Origin: Arachis hypogaea
Lineage: Eukaryota > Streptophyta > Magnoliopsida > Fabales > Fabaceae
Direction of reading: 5' to 3'
NCBI RefSeq assembly: GCF_003086295.3
Contig: NC_092042.1
Span: 38,487,419-38,551,418, forward strand
Length of the DNA stretch: 64,000 bases
Below, piece after piece: positions 51,821 to 63,523 of the stretch. Positions within the stretch are counted from its first letter, which is position 1. Every line of letters begins with the position of its first letter. The notes beneath the pieces were generated by a model that saw only the letters and a list, made by a program, of their open reading frames with translations, ran no database searches and had not been told where the DNA came from. Made by a program: the position numbers and the translations under genes.

Positions 51821-52024
51821 CTGGCTGGCTGTGAAGCCATGTCTAATTCTATTGGACCGAGGTTTCAACTTATCATCACAAGAGCTTGTTGATTTCTATC
51901 AATCTTGCTGTTGGAGCAGTGATCTGCTAAGGCTTGGCTGGCCATTGGCCATGTCTAGTGTTTTGGACCGAAGCTTTCTTTGAAAGCTTGGCTGGCTATG
52001 AAGCCATGTCTAATTCCTGAACCG
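51821..52024 (+). repeat. Three hairpin repeats in the E10 leader
   Basis: Three units of about 38 bp lie at 51821-51859, 51932-51970 and 51987-52024. Each contains TGGCTGGC..GCCATGTCTA and ends near GGACCG or GAACCG. The middle unit carries the palindrome TGGCCATTGGCCA. The LTRs hold a similar TGGCCATTCGGCCATGCCTAG. Confidence 0.75.
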
Positions 52025-52497
52025 GAGTCTTAGACTAGCATTGCACTGATTCCTGGAATTCTCATTAAGAATTTTGATATCTTTATTTTCTTTTCACTTA
52101 ATTTTCGAAAAAACCAAAAATATTGCATATTTCTTGTTTGAGTCTAGTGTCTCATGTTAAGTTTGGTGTCAATTGCATGTTTTTGTTCTTCTTGAACTCA
52201 TTCATGTGTCTTAAGTGATTTTCAAGATATTCTTGATGATTTACTTGCTCTGATCTTTGAATTCTCTTGACTTGAGTGTTTTATGTGCCTCATATGCATT
52301 CTCATTTTGTTAGTGTCAGTAGTATACAAACTGCTAAGTTTGGTGTCTTGCATGCATTGTTATTTGATTTTAGTTGCATTTTGATTATTCCTTATTATTA
52401 AAAATCCAAAAATATTTTTAATTTGTGTCTTTTCAAGTCAATAATACAGAGGATTGAAGATTCAGAACATACTGCAGAGGAATTATACAAAAAAAGC
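52025..52497 (+). other. E10 leader, middle part
   Basis: Non-coding. It carries two AAGTTTGGTGT copies (near 52158 and 52336), each followed by TTGCATG within a few bases. Confidence 0.7.
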
Positions 52498-52643
52498 TGG
52501 GCGTTCAAAACGCCCAGTAAGGAAGGCAAACTGGCGTTTAAACGCCAGCCAGGGTGCTTGGTTGGGCGTTTAATGCCCAAAAGGGTAGAGTTTTGGGCGT
52601 TAAACGCCAGAATGTGCACCATTCTGGGCGTTTAACGCCAGGA
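52498..52643 (+). repeat. GGCGTT palindrome array in the E10 leader
   Basis: Five palindromic units (GGCGTTTAAACGCC, GGCGTTAAACGCC and variants) with 15-20 bp spacers. Confidence 0.87.
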
Positions 52644-52659
52644 TGGCACAAGAGGGAAG

Positions 52660-53150
52660 ATTTTGTTTTCAAATCAATTTTTTTAAGTTTTCAAAATCTC
52701 TTCAAAATCAAATCTTTTTCAAATCATATCTTTTCAATCACATGTTTTCAAATTGATTTTTGCCATCAATTAATGATTTGATTCAACATTTCAAGTATGT
52801 TGCCTTTTCTGTTGAGAAAGGTTTAATGTTTGAATCATATGTTTTCTTGATAGCCAAGTCATTAATTTCAAAATCAAATCTTTTTAAAATGTTTTTCAAA
52901 TCATATCTTCTCAATCACATTCTCTTAAAATCAATCATATCTTCTTAACCACATCTTTTTCAAAATAGTTTTCAATCACATCTTTTTGATTTCCAATTTC
53001 AAAATCTTTTTCAAAAATCACTTTACTTCCTTCTCAATCATGGTTTTCGAAAATCAATTAATGTTTTTCAAAAATGTTTTCAAAATCCTTTACTTAATTT
53101 TCGAATACTACTTCCCTTCTTCTCACATCCTTCTACTTATGGACTAACAC
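52660..53150 (+). repeat. AT-rich degenerate repeat before gag (E10)
   Basis: Iterated words such as AAATCATATCTTTT and TTTTCAAAATC; no gene. Confidence 0.75.
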
Positions 53151-53304
53151 TATCCCTTAATACACAATTCGAACTCCATAATCTTTCTTGATAAGTTCGA
53201 ATTTTCTACCTCTGTCTTCCATTTTTCTTTTCCTCTGACTCCTCAAGGAATCTCTATACTGTGGCTTAGAGAATTCCATATTTCCTTGTTTTCTTCTCTT
53301 TCAT

Positions 53305-55644
53305 ATGAGCAGGAGCAAAGACAAAAGCATTCTTGTTGAGGCTGATCCAGAACCTAAAAGGACCTTGAAGCGAAAGCTAAGAGAAGCTAAGGCACAACTC
53401 TCTGTAGAGGACTTAACAGAAATCTTCAAAGAAGAAGAACACATGGCAGCCGAAAACAACAACAATGCCAACAATGCAACGAAGGTGCTGGGTGACTTTA
53501 CTGCACCTACTCCCGACTTCTATGGGAGAAGCATTTCTATCCCTGCCATTGGAGCAAACAACTTTGAGCTTAAGCCTCAATTAGTTTCTCTAATGCAATA
53601 GAATTGCAAGTTTCATGGACTTCCATTGGAAGATCCTCATCAGTTCTTAGCTGAATTCTTGCAAATCTGTGACACTGTCAAGACTAATGGGGTTAACCCT
53701 GAGGTCTACAGACTTATGCTATTCCTTTTTGCTGTAAGAGACAGAGCTAGGACATGGTTGGACTCTCAACCTAAAGAAAGCCTGAACTCTTGGGAAAAGC
53801 TAGTCAATGCCTTCTTGGCAAAGTTCTTTCCATCTCAAAAATTGAGTAAGCTTAGAGTGGAAGTCCAAACCTTCAGACAGAAGGAAGGAGAATCCCTCTA
53901 TGAAGCTTGGGAAAGATACAAACAATTAATTAGAAAGTGTCCCTCTGATATGCTTTCTGAATGGAGCATCATAGGTATTTTCTATGATGGTCTCTCTGAA
54001 CTATCCAAGATGTCTTTGGATAGCTCTGCTGGAGGATCTCTTCATCTGAAGAAGATGCCTACAGAAGCTCAAGAGCTGATTGAAATGGTTGCAAATAACC
54101 AATTCATGTACACTTCTGAAAGGAATCCTGTGAACAATGGGACTAATCAGAAGAAAGGAGTTCTTGAGATTGACACTCTGAATGCCATATTGGCTCAGAA
54201 CAAAATATTGACTCAGCAAGTCAATATGATTTCTCAAAGTCTGTCTGGAATGCAAAATGCACCAGGTAGTACTAAGGAGGCTTCATCTGGAGAAGAAGCT
54301 TACGATCCTGAGAACCCTTCAATGGAAGAGGTAAATTACATGGGAGAACCCTATGGAAACACCTATAATCCTTCATGGAGAAATCATCCAAATCTCTCAT
54401 GGAAGGATCAACGGAGACCTCAACAAGGTTTCAACAACAATAATGGTGGGAGAAACAGGTTTGGCAATAGCAAGCCTTTTCCATCGTCTTCTCAGCAACA
54501 GACAGAGAGTTCTAAGAAGAGTAACTCTGACTTAGCAACCATGGTCTCTGATCTAATCAAAACCACTCAAAGTTTCATGACTGAAACAAGGTCCTCCATT
54601 AGAAATTTGGAGGCACAAGTGGGTCAGCTGAGCAAGAAAGTTACTGAACTCCCTCCTAGTACTCTTCCAAGCAATACAGAAGAAAATCCAAAAGGAGAGT
54701 GCAAGGCCATCAACATGGCCGAATTTGGAGAGGAGGGAGAGGCCGTGAACGCCACTGAGGAAGACCTCAATGGACGTCCACTGGCCTCCAATGAGTTCCC
54801 CAATGAGGAACCATGGGAATCTGAGGCTCCCACTGAGACCATAGAGATTCCAGTGGATTTACTCCTGCCATTCATGAGCTCTGATGAGTATTCTTCCTCT
54901 GAAGAGGATGAGTATGTCACTGAAGAGCAAGTTGCTAAATACCGTGGAGCAATCATGAAGCTAAATAACAAGTTATTTGGAAATGAGACTTGGGAGGATG
55001 AACCCCCTTTGCTCACCAAAGAACTGGATGACTTGTCTAGGCAGAAATTACCTCAAAAGAGACAGGATCCTGGGAAGTTTTCAATACCTTGTACCATAGG
55101 CACCATGACCTTCAAGAAGGCCTTGTGTGACCTAGGGTCAAGTGTAAACCTCATGCCTCTCTCTGTAATGGAGAAGCTAGGGATCTTTGAGGTGCAAGCT
55201 GTAAAAATCTCACTAGAGATGGCAGACAACTCAAGAAAACAAGCTTATGGACTTGTAGAGGATGTTCTGGTAAAAGTTGAAGACCACTATATCCCTGCTA
55301 ATTTTATAGTCCTAGAGACTGGGAAGTGCATGGATGAATCCATCATCCTTGGCAGACCCTTCCTAGCCACAGCAAAGGCTGTGATTGATGTTGATAGAGA
55401 AGAATTGATCATTCAAGTGAATGAAGAATCCCTTGTGTTTAAGGCCCAAGGATACCCCTCTGTCATCATGGAGAGGAAGCATGAAGAGCTTCTCTCAAAA
55501 CAGAGTCAAACAGAGCCCCCACAGTCAAACTCTAAGTTTGGTGTTGGGAGGCCACAACCAACTTCTAAGTTTGGTGTTGAACCCCCACATTCAAACTCTA
55601 AGTTTGGTGTTGGGAGGTTCCAACACTGCTCTGAGTATCTGTGA
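53305..55644 (+). pseudogene. Gag-protease of E10, 780 codons with a single UAG at codon 99
   Basis: Start ATG at 53305 (MSRSKDKSILVEADPEPK). The only break is TAG at 53599-53601, between CAA and AATTGC; E5 has CAG there, and E9 has TAG at the same codon. After it the frame is open to 55644: ICDTVKTNGVNPEVYRLM, Gag core KLSKLRVEVQTF, NPSWRNHPNLSWKD, acidic linker, protease-like CDLGSSVNLMP (about 55125) and ILGRPFLAT (about 55346), and three KFGV repeats. Apart from that codon the polyprotein is intact. Confidence 0.9.
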
Positions 55645-55662
55645 GGCTCCATGAGAGCCCTC

Positions 55663-55709
55663 TGTCAAGCTACTGACATTAAAGAAGCGCTTGTCGGGAG
55701 GCAACCCAA
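55663..55709 (+). other. Two-hairpin structure after gag (E10)
   Basis: TGTCAA-GCTA-CTGACA (55663-55678), then TCGGG-AGGCAA-CCCAA (55694-55709). Each has one mismatch. Confidence 0.58.
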
Positions 55710-55850
55710 TGTTATATTTTATCTATTTCCCTTTGTTATTTTGTGTTTTCTGTAGGTTGATGATCATGAGAAGTCACAAAATCAATTGAAAAAGCAAAAA
55801 TAGAATCAAAAACAGAAAGAAAAATAGCACACCCTGGAGGAAGAACCTAC

Positions 55851-56025
55851 TGGCATTTAAACGCCAGTAAGGCTAGCAGATGGGCGTTTAACGCCCAGTC
55901 TGGCACCATTCTGGGCGTTTAACGCCAGAAAGGGGCACCAGACTGGCGTTAAACGCCAGAAAAGGGCAAGCACTTGGCGTTAAACGCCAGAAATGGGCAC
56001 CAGCCCGGCGTTTAACGCCAGAATT
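55851..56025 (+). repeat. GGCGTT palindrome array between gag and ORF2 (E10)
   Basis: Six palindromic units about 30-33 bp apart (GGCGTTTAACGCC, GGCGTTAAACGCC). Confidence 0.9.
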
Positions 56026-56085
56026 GGTTCAAAATGCATTTTTGCATGCCATTTGGTGCAGGGATGACTTTTCCTTGACACCTCA

Positions 56086-56109
56086 GGATCTGTGGACCCC
56101 ACAGGATCC
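56086..56109 (+). repeat. Single GGATC-TGTGG hairpin unit (E10)
   Basis: One inverted repeat with arms GGATCTGTGG and CCACAGGATCC. A CT-rich leader (56110-56447) follows. Confidence 0.8.
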
Positions 56110-56447
56110 CCACCTACCCCACCACTCTCTCTCTTCTTCACCTATTCACCAATCACCTCAACACCTCTTCCCCAAAAACCCTTCACCTATCAAATCCCAT
56201 CTTTCTCTTCACCACTCACATCCATCCTTCATAAAACCCCACCTACCTCACCCTTCAAATTCAAACCACTTTCCCTCCCAAACCCACCCATACATGACCG
56301 AACCATGAGCCCCCCACTCCTATATAAACCCATCTTCACTCCTTCATTTTCACATTACCTAAACACCACTTCTTCCCCTTTTTGGCCGAACACAAAAGCC
56401 ATTCCCTTCTTTCTCATTTCTTCTTCTTCTACTCTCTTCTTTCTTCT

Positions 56448-56486
56448 TTTGCTCGAGGACGAGCAAACCTTTTAAGTTTGGTGTGG
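56448..56486 (+). other. Central hairpin and TTTAAGTTTGG module (E10)
   Basis: TTTGCTCG-AGGA-CGAGCAAA (56448-56467), then CCTTTTAAGTTTGGTGTGG, 35 bases before the ORF2 ATG. Confidence 0.7.
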
Positions 56487-56521
56487 TAAAAGCATTGCTT
56501 TTTGTTTTTCCATAACCATTT

Positions 56522-57576
56522 ATGGCATCCAAGGCCGGAGAAACCTCTAGAAAGAGGAAAGGGAAGGCGAAAGCTTCCACCTTTGAGTCATGAGAGATGG
56601 AGAGATTCATCTCAAGGGTGCATCAAGACCACTTCTATGAAGTTGTGGCCTTGAAGAAGGTGATCCCCGAGGTCCCTTTCAAACTCAAAAAGGGTGAATA
56701 TCCGGAGATCTGACATGAGATCCGAAGAAGAGGTTGGGAAGTTCTCACCAACCCCATTCAACAATTTGGAATCTTAATGGTTCAAAAGTTCTATGCCAAT
56801 GCATGGATCACCAAGAACCATGATCAAAGTGTGAACCCGGACCCAAAGAATTGGCTTACAATGGTTCGGGGGAAATACTTGGACTTTAGTCCGGAAAATG
56901 TAAGGTTGGCATTCAACTTGCCCATGATGCAAGGAGATGAACATCCTTACACTAGAAGGGTCAACTTTGATCAAAGGTTGGACCAAGTCCTCACAGTCAT
57001 TTGTGAAGAGGGCGCCCAATGGAAGAGAGATTCAAGAGGAAAGCCGGTTCAATTGAGAAGGCATGACCTCAAACCCGTGGCTAGAGGATGGTTGGAGTTT
57101 ATCCAACGCTCAATCATTCCCACTAGCAACCGGTCTGAAGTTACTATAGACCGGGCTATCATGATTCATAGCATCATGATTGGAGAAGAAATAGAAGTTC
57201 ATGAGGTGATATCCCAAGAACTTTATAAGTTGAAGTTGACATAGAGGGAGACATTCCCATTGATGAGGATAAGCCCATCACTAAGAAGAGGATGGAGCAC
57301 ACAAGAGACCCCACTCATCATGAGATCCCTGAGATTCCTCAAGGGATGCACTTTCCTCCACAAAACTATTGGGAGCAACTAAACACCTCCCTAGGAGAAT
57401 TGAGTTCCAACATGGGACAACTAAGGGTGGAGCACCAAGAACATTCCATTCTCCTCCATGAAATTAGAGAAGATCAAAGAATCATGAGAGAGGAGCAACA
57501 AAGACAAGGAAGAGACATTGAGGAGCTCAAACACTCCATAGGATCTTCAAGAGGAAGAACAAGCCGCCATCACTAA
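56522..57576 (+). pseudogene. ORF2 of E10, broken
   Basis: ATG at 56522 (MASKAGETSRKRKGK). A TGA near 56591 replaces a Trp codon and a TGA near 56712 replaces an Arg codon of sister copies. About 70 bp are missing after 57228 (joined at an AAG/CAG), which shifts the frame. The rest matches E5 ORF2, including EFYANAW-like KFYANAWITKNHD, RGWLEFIQRSIIPTSNRSEV and the C-terminal coiled coil to 57576. Confidence 0.88.
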
Positions 57577-58438
57577 GGTGGACCCGTTCTTTAATTTCCT
57601 TGTTCTTTATTTTTCTGTTTTTCGAATTTTAGTGCTTATGTTTATCTATGTTTGTGTCTTGTGATCATTAGTGTCTTAGTGTCTATGCCTTAAAGTTATG
57701 AATGTCCTATGAATCCATCATCTTTCTTGAATGAAAAATGTTCTTAATTGAAAAAGAAAAGAATTGCATGAATTTTGAATTTTATAACAGTTTAATTATT
57801 TTGATGTGGTGGCAATATTTTTGTTCTCTGAATGTATGCTTAAACAGTGCATATGTCTTTTGAATTTGTGGTTCATCAATGTTGGCTCTTGAAAGAATGA
57901 TGAAAAAGGAGACATGTTACTGAGGATCTAAAAAATCATCAGATTGATTCTTGAAGCAAGAAAAAGTAGTGATTCTAAAAAAAAAGAGAAAAACAAAAAA
58001 AAAGGGGAGAAAAAGAAAAAAAAGAAATAAAGTTGTGATCCAAGGCAAAAAGAGTGTGCTTAAGAACCCTGGACATCTCTAATTGGGGACTCTAGCAAAG
58101 CTGAGTCACAATCTGAAAAGGTTCACCCAATTATGTGTCTGTGGCATGTATGTATCCGGTGGTAATACTGGAAGACAGAGTGCTTTGGGCCACAGCCAAG
58201 ACTCAATAATTAGCTGTGTTCAAGAATCATCATACTTAACTAGGAGAATCAATAACACTATCTGGATTCTGAGTTCCTAAGGAAGCCAATCATTCTGAAT
58301 TTCAAAGGATAGAGTGAAATGCCAAAACTATTCAGAGGCAAAAAGCTAAAAGCCCCGCTCATCTAATTAATACTGATCTTCATAGATGTTTTTGGAATTC
58401 ATTGCATATTCTCTTCTTTTTATCTTATTTGATTTTCA
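57577..58438 (+). other. Non-coding 3' region of E10
   Basis: No coding frame; A-rich tract at about 57975-58030; homologous to 12483-13351 of E5. Confidence 0.7.
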
Positions 58439-58476
58439 GTTGCTTGAGGACAAGCAACAATTTAAGTTTGGTGTTG
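58439..58476 (+). other. Terminal hairpin and TTTAAGTTTGG module abutting the 3' LTR (E10)
   Basis: GTTGCTTG-AGGA-CAAGCAAC (58439-58458), then AATTTAAGTTTGGTGTTG to the LTR start at 58477. Confidence 0.72.
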
Positions 58477-60186
58477 TGATGAGCGGATAATTTGTACGCT
58501 TTTTGGCATTGTTTTTAGTATATTTTTAGTATGATCTAGTTAGTTTTTAGTATATTTTTATTAGTTTTTAGTTAAAATTCACTTTTCTGGACTTTACTAT
58601 GAGTTTGTGTATTTTTCTGTGATTTCAGGTATTTTCTGGCTGAAATTGAGGGACCTGAGCAAAAATCTGATTCAGAGACTAAAAAGGACTGCAGATGCTG
58701 TTGGATTCTGACCTCCTTGCACTCTAAGTGGATTTTCTGGAGCTACAGAAGCCCAATTGGCGCGCTCTTAACGGCGTTGGAAAGTAGACATCCTGGGCTT
58801 TCCAGCAATATATGATAGTCTATACTTTGCCCAAGATTTGATGGCCCAAACCGGCGTTCAAAGTCACCTTCAAAATTCCCAGCGTTAAACGCCGGAACTG
58901 GCACAAGAATGGGAGTTAAACGCCCAAACTGGCACCAAAGCTGGCGTTTAACTCCAAGAAGAGTCTCTACACGAAAATGCTTCATTACTCAGCCCAAGCA
59001 CACACCAAGTGGGCCCGGAAGTGGATTTTTATGTCATTTACTCGTCTCTGTAAACCTTAAGCTACTAGTTCTCTATAAGTAGGACCTTTTACTATTGTAT
59101 TAAGGAGCTTTTGATCATGTTTTTATGATTGAACCCTCTTTGGGAGGCTGGCCATTCGGCCATGCCTAGACCTTGTTCTTATGTATTTTCAACGGTGGCG
59201 TTTCTACACACCACAGATTAAGGTGTGGAGCTCTGCTGTACCTCGAGTATTAATGCAATTACTATTGTTCTTCTATTCAATTCCGCTTGTTCTTGTTCTA
59301 AGATATCACTTGTTCTTCAACTTGATGAATGTGATGATCCGTGACACTCATCATCATTCTCACCTATGAACGTGTGACTGACAACCACCTCCGTTCTACC
59401 TTAGATTGGGTGAATATCTCTTGGATTCCTGATACACGATGCATGGTTGATCGCCTGACAACCGAGTGCTCGCCTGACAACCGAGCCAGCCATTCCATGA
59501 GATCAGAGTCTTCGTGGTATAGGCTAGAACTGATGGCGGCATTCAAGAGAATCCGGAAGGTCTAACCTTGTCTGTGGTATTCTGAGTAGGATTCAATGAT
59601 TAAATGACTGTGACGTGCTTCAAACTCCTGAGGGTGGGGCGTTAGTGACAGATGCAAAAGAATCACTGGATTCTATTCCGGCCTGATTGAGAACCGACAG
59701 ATGGATAGCCGTGCCGTGACAGGGTGCGTTGAACATTTCCACTGAGAAGATGGGAGCTAGCCACTGACAACGGTGAAACCCTTGCTTAAGCTTGCCATGG
59801 AAAGGAGTAAGAAGGATTGGATGAAGACAGTAGGAAAGCAGAGAGACGGAAGGGACACAGCATCTTCATGCGCTTATCTGAAATTCCCACCAATGAATTA
59901 CATAAGTATCTCTATCTTTATCTTTATGTTTTATTCGTATATCACCCATATCCATTTGAGTTTGCCTGACTAAGATTTACAAGGTGACCATAGCTTGCTT
60001 CATACCAACAATCTCTGTGGGATCGACCCTTACTCGCGTAAGGTTTATTACTTGGACGACCCAGTACACTTGCTGGTTAGTTGTGCGAAATTGTGTTTAT
60101 GCCATGATATTGAACACCAAGTTTTTGGATTCATTACCGGGGATTATTTGAGTTGTGAAAAGTATTGATCACAATTTCGTGCACCA
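58477..60186 (+). repeat. 3' LTR of E10
   Basis: 1710 bp, the partner of 49886-51595; TATAAGTA at 59074-59081. It also carries the relic LTR-end/primer-site junction (about 60111-60154). Confidence 0.94.
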
Positions 60187-60189
60187 CAC

Positions 60190-60470
60190 TTTAAGCGTTA
60201 AACGCCAGAATGGCTACCATTCTGGGCGTTTAACGCCAGTAAAGCTATCATTATGGGCGTTAAACACCAGAATGGGTAGCATTCTGGGCGTTTAACGCTA
60301 GAAATGGTAGCATTCTGGGCGTTTAGAAAAACGCCTAGTAAAGGAGGATTCCTGGCGTTTAACGCCAGCTAGGGTATCTGGCTGGGCGTTAAATGCCCAA
60401 AGAGGCAGCCACATGGGCGTTAAACGCCAGAATGGATATCATTATGGGTGTTTAACGCCAGGATGACACA
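60190..60470 (+). repeat. GGCGTT palindrome array in the E9 leader
   Basis: About nine units, several decayed; the longest leader array here. E10 inserted at its upstream edge. Confidence 0.87.
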
Positions 60471-61179
60471 ACGGAGGTAATTTTATCTCCAATTCAAATT
60501 TTTTTAATTTTTCATGTTTTAAGTCATAATTTTAAAATCTTATCTCCCCACATTTTCAAAAATCCTTGCTAACAATTAAAGTTTCGATTAAAAAAATTGC
60601 AAGTTTGTTACTTTCTTGTTAAGAGAGGTTCAACCTTGGAATTTTAGAATCATATCTTTTAATTTCTTGTTAGTCAAGTCATCAATTTTAAAAATAAAAT
60701 CTTTTTCAATCATATCTTTTCAATCATATCTTTTTAAAATCAAATCTTTTTCAATCAAATCTTTTTTTCAATCATATCTTTTTAAAATTTTGATTTCAAA
60801 ATCTTTTTCTAACTTCTTATCTTTTCAAAATTATTTTCAAATCTTTTTCAACTAATTACTATTTCTTATTTTTTTCGAAACCACCTAACCACTTTTCCAC
60901 TTCCAATTTTCGATAATCACTAACCAATTTTTCAAAAAAAATTTTAATTAACTAATTGTTTTAGTTTTAATTTTCGCATACTCTCTCTCATCTCTTTTTA
61001 TTTATTTGCTAACATTTCTCTTCCACCTATAATTCGAATCCTCTCTCTCCCTCTGTGTTTGAATGCTTATTTTCTCTCTACCTCATTCCTCTATTCTTCC
61101 TTTCTTCTTACACATCAAAGAATCTCTATACTGTGACATAGAGGATTTCACTACTCCCTTTTGTTCTCTTCTTTTTTAT
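60471..61179 (+). repeat. AT-rich degenerate repeat before gag (E9)
   Basis: Iterations of TCAATCATATCTTTT and AAATCTTTTTC words, with TTTTCGAAA motifs. A frame entering gag from 61063 is not a credible N-terminus. Confidence 0.72.
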
Positions 61180-63459
61180 ATGAGCAGAAACAGGGATAAA
61201 AACATTCTTGTTGAAGCTGATCCTGAACCTAAAAGGACTCTAAAGAAGAAGCTAAGAGAAGCTAAAGCACAACACTCCGGAGAGGACCTTACAGAGAATT
61301 TCGAAAAAGAAGCAAACATGGCAGCCGAACACAACGATAATGCTAGAGATGCAAGGAAGATGCTTGGTGACTATACTATACCAACTTCCAATTTCGATGC
61401 AAGAAGCATCTCAATTCCTGCCATTGGAGCAAAAAACTTTAAGCTTAAGCCTCAATTAGTTTCTCTAATGCAGTAGAATTGCAAGTTTCATGGACTTCCA
61501 TTGGAAGATCCTCATCAGTTCTTAGCTGAATTCTTGTAGATCTGTGATACTGTTAAGACCAATGGGGTTGATCCTGAGGTCTACAGACTTATACTTTTCC
61601 CTTTTGTGGCAAGAGACAAAGCTAGGATATGGTTGAACTCACAACCTAGAGAAAGCCTGAACTCTTGGGATAAGTTGGTCATTGCTTTTTTGACCAAATT
61701 CTTTCCACCTCAAAAGATGAGCAAGCTTAGAGTGGAAGTCCAAACCTTCAGACAGAAGGAAGGTGAATCTCTCAATGAGGCTTGGGAAAGATACAAGCAA
61801 TTAGCCAAAAGGTGTCCTTCTGACATGTTTCCAGAAAAGGAGCATCATATGTATATTCTATGATGGTCTGTCTGAAATATCTAAAATGTCATTGGACCAT
61901 TCTGCTGGTGGATTCCTTTATCTAAAAACACCTGCAGAAGCCCAGGAACTCATTGAGATAGTTGCAAATAACCAGTTCATGTATACTTTTGAAAGAAATC
62001 CTGTGAATAATGGGATGACTCAGAAGAAAGGAGTTCTTAAGATTGATATTCTGAATGCCATATTGGCTCAGAACAAAATATTGGCTCAGTAAGTCAACAT
62101 GATTTCTCAGAATTTGACTGGATTGTAAGCTACATCCGGCAGTGCTAAAGAAGCATACTCTGAAGGAGAAGCTTATGACCCTGAGAATCCTGCAATGGAA
62201 GAGGTGAATTACATGGGAGAATCCTATGGAAACACCTATAATCCTTCATGGAGGAATCATCCAAATTTCTCATGGAAGGATCAACAAAAGCCTCAACAAG
62301 GCTTCAACAACAATAATGGTGGGAGAAATAGGTTTGGCAATAGCAAACCTTTTTCATCATCTTCTTAGCAACAGACAGAGAATTCTGAGTAGAGCCTCTC
62401 TGGCTTAGCAAACATAGTCTCTTATCTATCTAAGACCACTCTCAGTTTCATGAATGAAACAAGGTCTTCCATCAGAAATTGGTGGCACAAGTGGGTCAGC
62501 TGAGTAAAAGAGTTACTGAAACTCCTCCTAGTACTCTCCCAAGATATACAGAAGAGAATCCCAAAAGAGAGTGCAAGGCCATAACTATAACCAAAATGGT
62601 CGAACTTGGGGAGAGTGAAAAGGCAGTGATTCCCAGTGAGGAAGACTTCAAGGAATGTCCACTGACCAATAAGCAGTTTTATATTGAGGAATCAAAGGAA
62701 TCTGAGGCTCACACAGAGACCAAAGAGATTCCACTGAACTTACTATTGTCATTTATGAGCTCTAATGAGTATTCTTCCTCTGAAGAGGACGAAGACACAG
62801 TTGAAGAGCAAGTTGCTCAATATCTAGGAGCAATCCTGAAGCTGAATGCCAAGTTATTTGGTAATGTGACTTGGGAGGATGAACCTCTATTGCTCATCAA
62901 TGAACTGAATACCTGGATTCAGTAGACATTACCTCAGAAGAAACCGGATCCCAGAAAGTTCTTAATACCTTGCACCATTGGAACTATGACCTTTGAGAAG
63001 GCTCTGTGTGATCTGGGGTCAGGTATCAACCTCATACCACTTTCTATAATAGAGAAACTAGGGATCTTTGAGGTACAAGCTGCTAGAATCTTACTAGAGA
63101 TGGCAGACAAATCAATGAAACAAGCTTGTGGACTTGTAGAGGATGTCTTAGTAAAGGTTGAAGGACTTTACATCCCTGCTGACTTCATAATCCCAGACAC
63201 TGGGATGGATGAGGATGAATTCATCATCCTTGGAAGACCCTTCCTAGCCACAGCAAGGGCTGTGATTGATGTGGATAGAGGAGAGTTAGTCCTTCAATTG
63301 AATGAAGACTACCTTGTGTTTAAGGCTCAAGGATCTTCCTTTGTAACCATGGAGTGGAAGCATGAAAAGCTTCTCTCAATACAGAGTCAAGTAGAGCCCC
63401 CACACTCAAACTCTAAGTTTGGTGTTGGGAGGCCACAATCATGCTCTGAGCATCTGTGA
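61180..63459 (+). pseudogene. Gag-protease of E9, heavily broken
   Basis: ATG at 61180 (MSRNRDKNILVEADPEPK). Stops include TAG at 61474-61476 (codon 99, as in E10), TAG near 61537, TAA near 62088, TAG near 62366 and TAG near 62923. A frameshift lies near 61845 and another near 62480. Gag, NPSWRNHPNFSWKD-type and protease-like (CDLGSGINLIP, IILGRPFLAT) segments are all still recognisable. Only one KFGV repeat remains at the end. Confidence 0.88.
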
Positions 63460-63478
63460 AGCTCTGTAAGAGCTTCCT

Positions 63479-63523
63479 GTCAAGCTATTGACATTAAAGA
63501 AGTGCTTATTGATAGGCAACCCA
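63479..63523 (+). other. Decayed two-hairpin structure after gag (E9)
   Basis: TGTCAA-GCTA-TTGACA is intact. The second hairpin is damaged (TTGAT-AGGCAA-CCCAA). Confidence 0.5.

Larger units (their letters stand above)
49886..60186 (+). mobile_element. E10: complete family 1 element (10301 bp), target duplication CACTT
   Basis: LTRs of 1710 bp at both ends; CACTT at 49881-49885 and 60187-60191. Order: 5' LTR, multiplied primer sites, leader with hairpin repeats and a GGCGTT array, gag-protease with one stop, two-hairpin structure, second array, one GGATC hairpin, central hairpin, broken ORF2, terminal hairpin, 3' LTR. By eye about two dozen LTR differences (roughly 1.4%). Same subfamily as E5. 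Confidence 0.95.
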
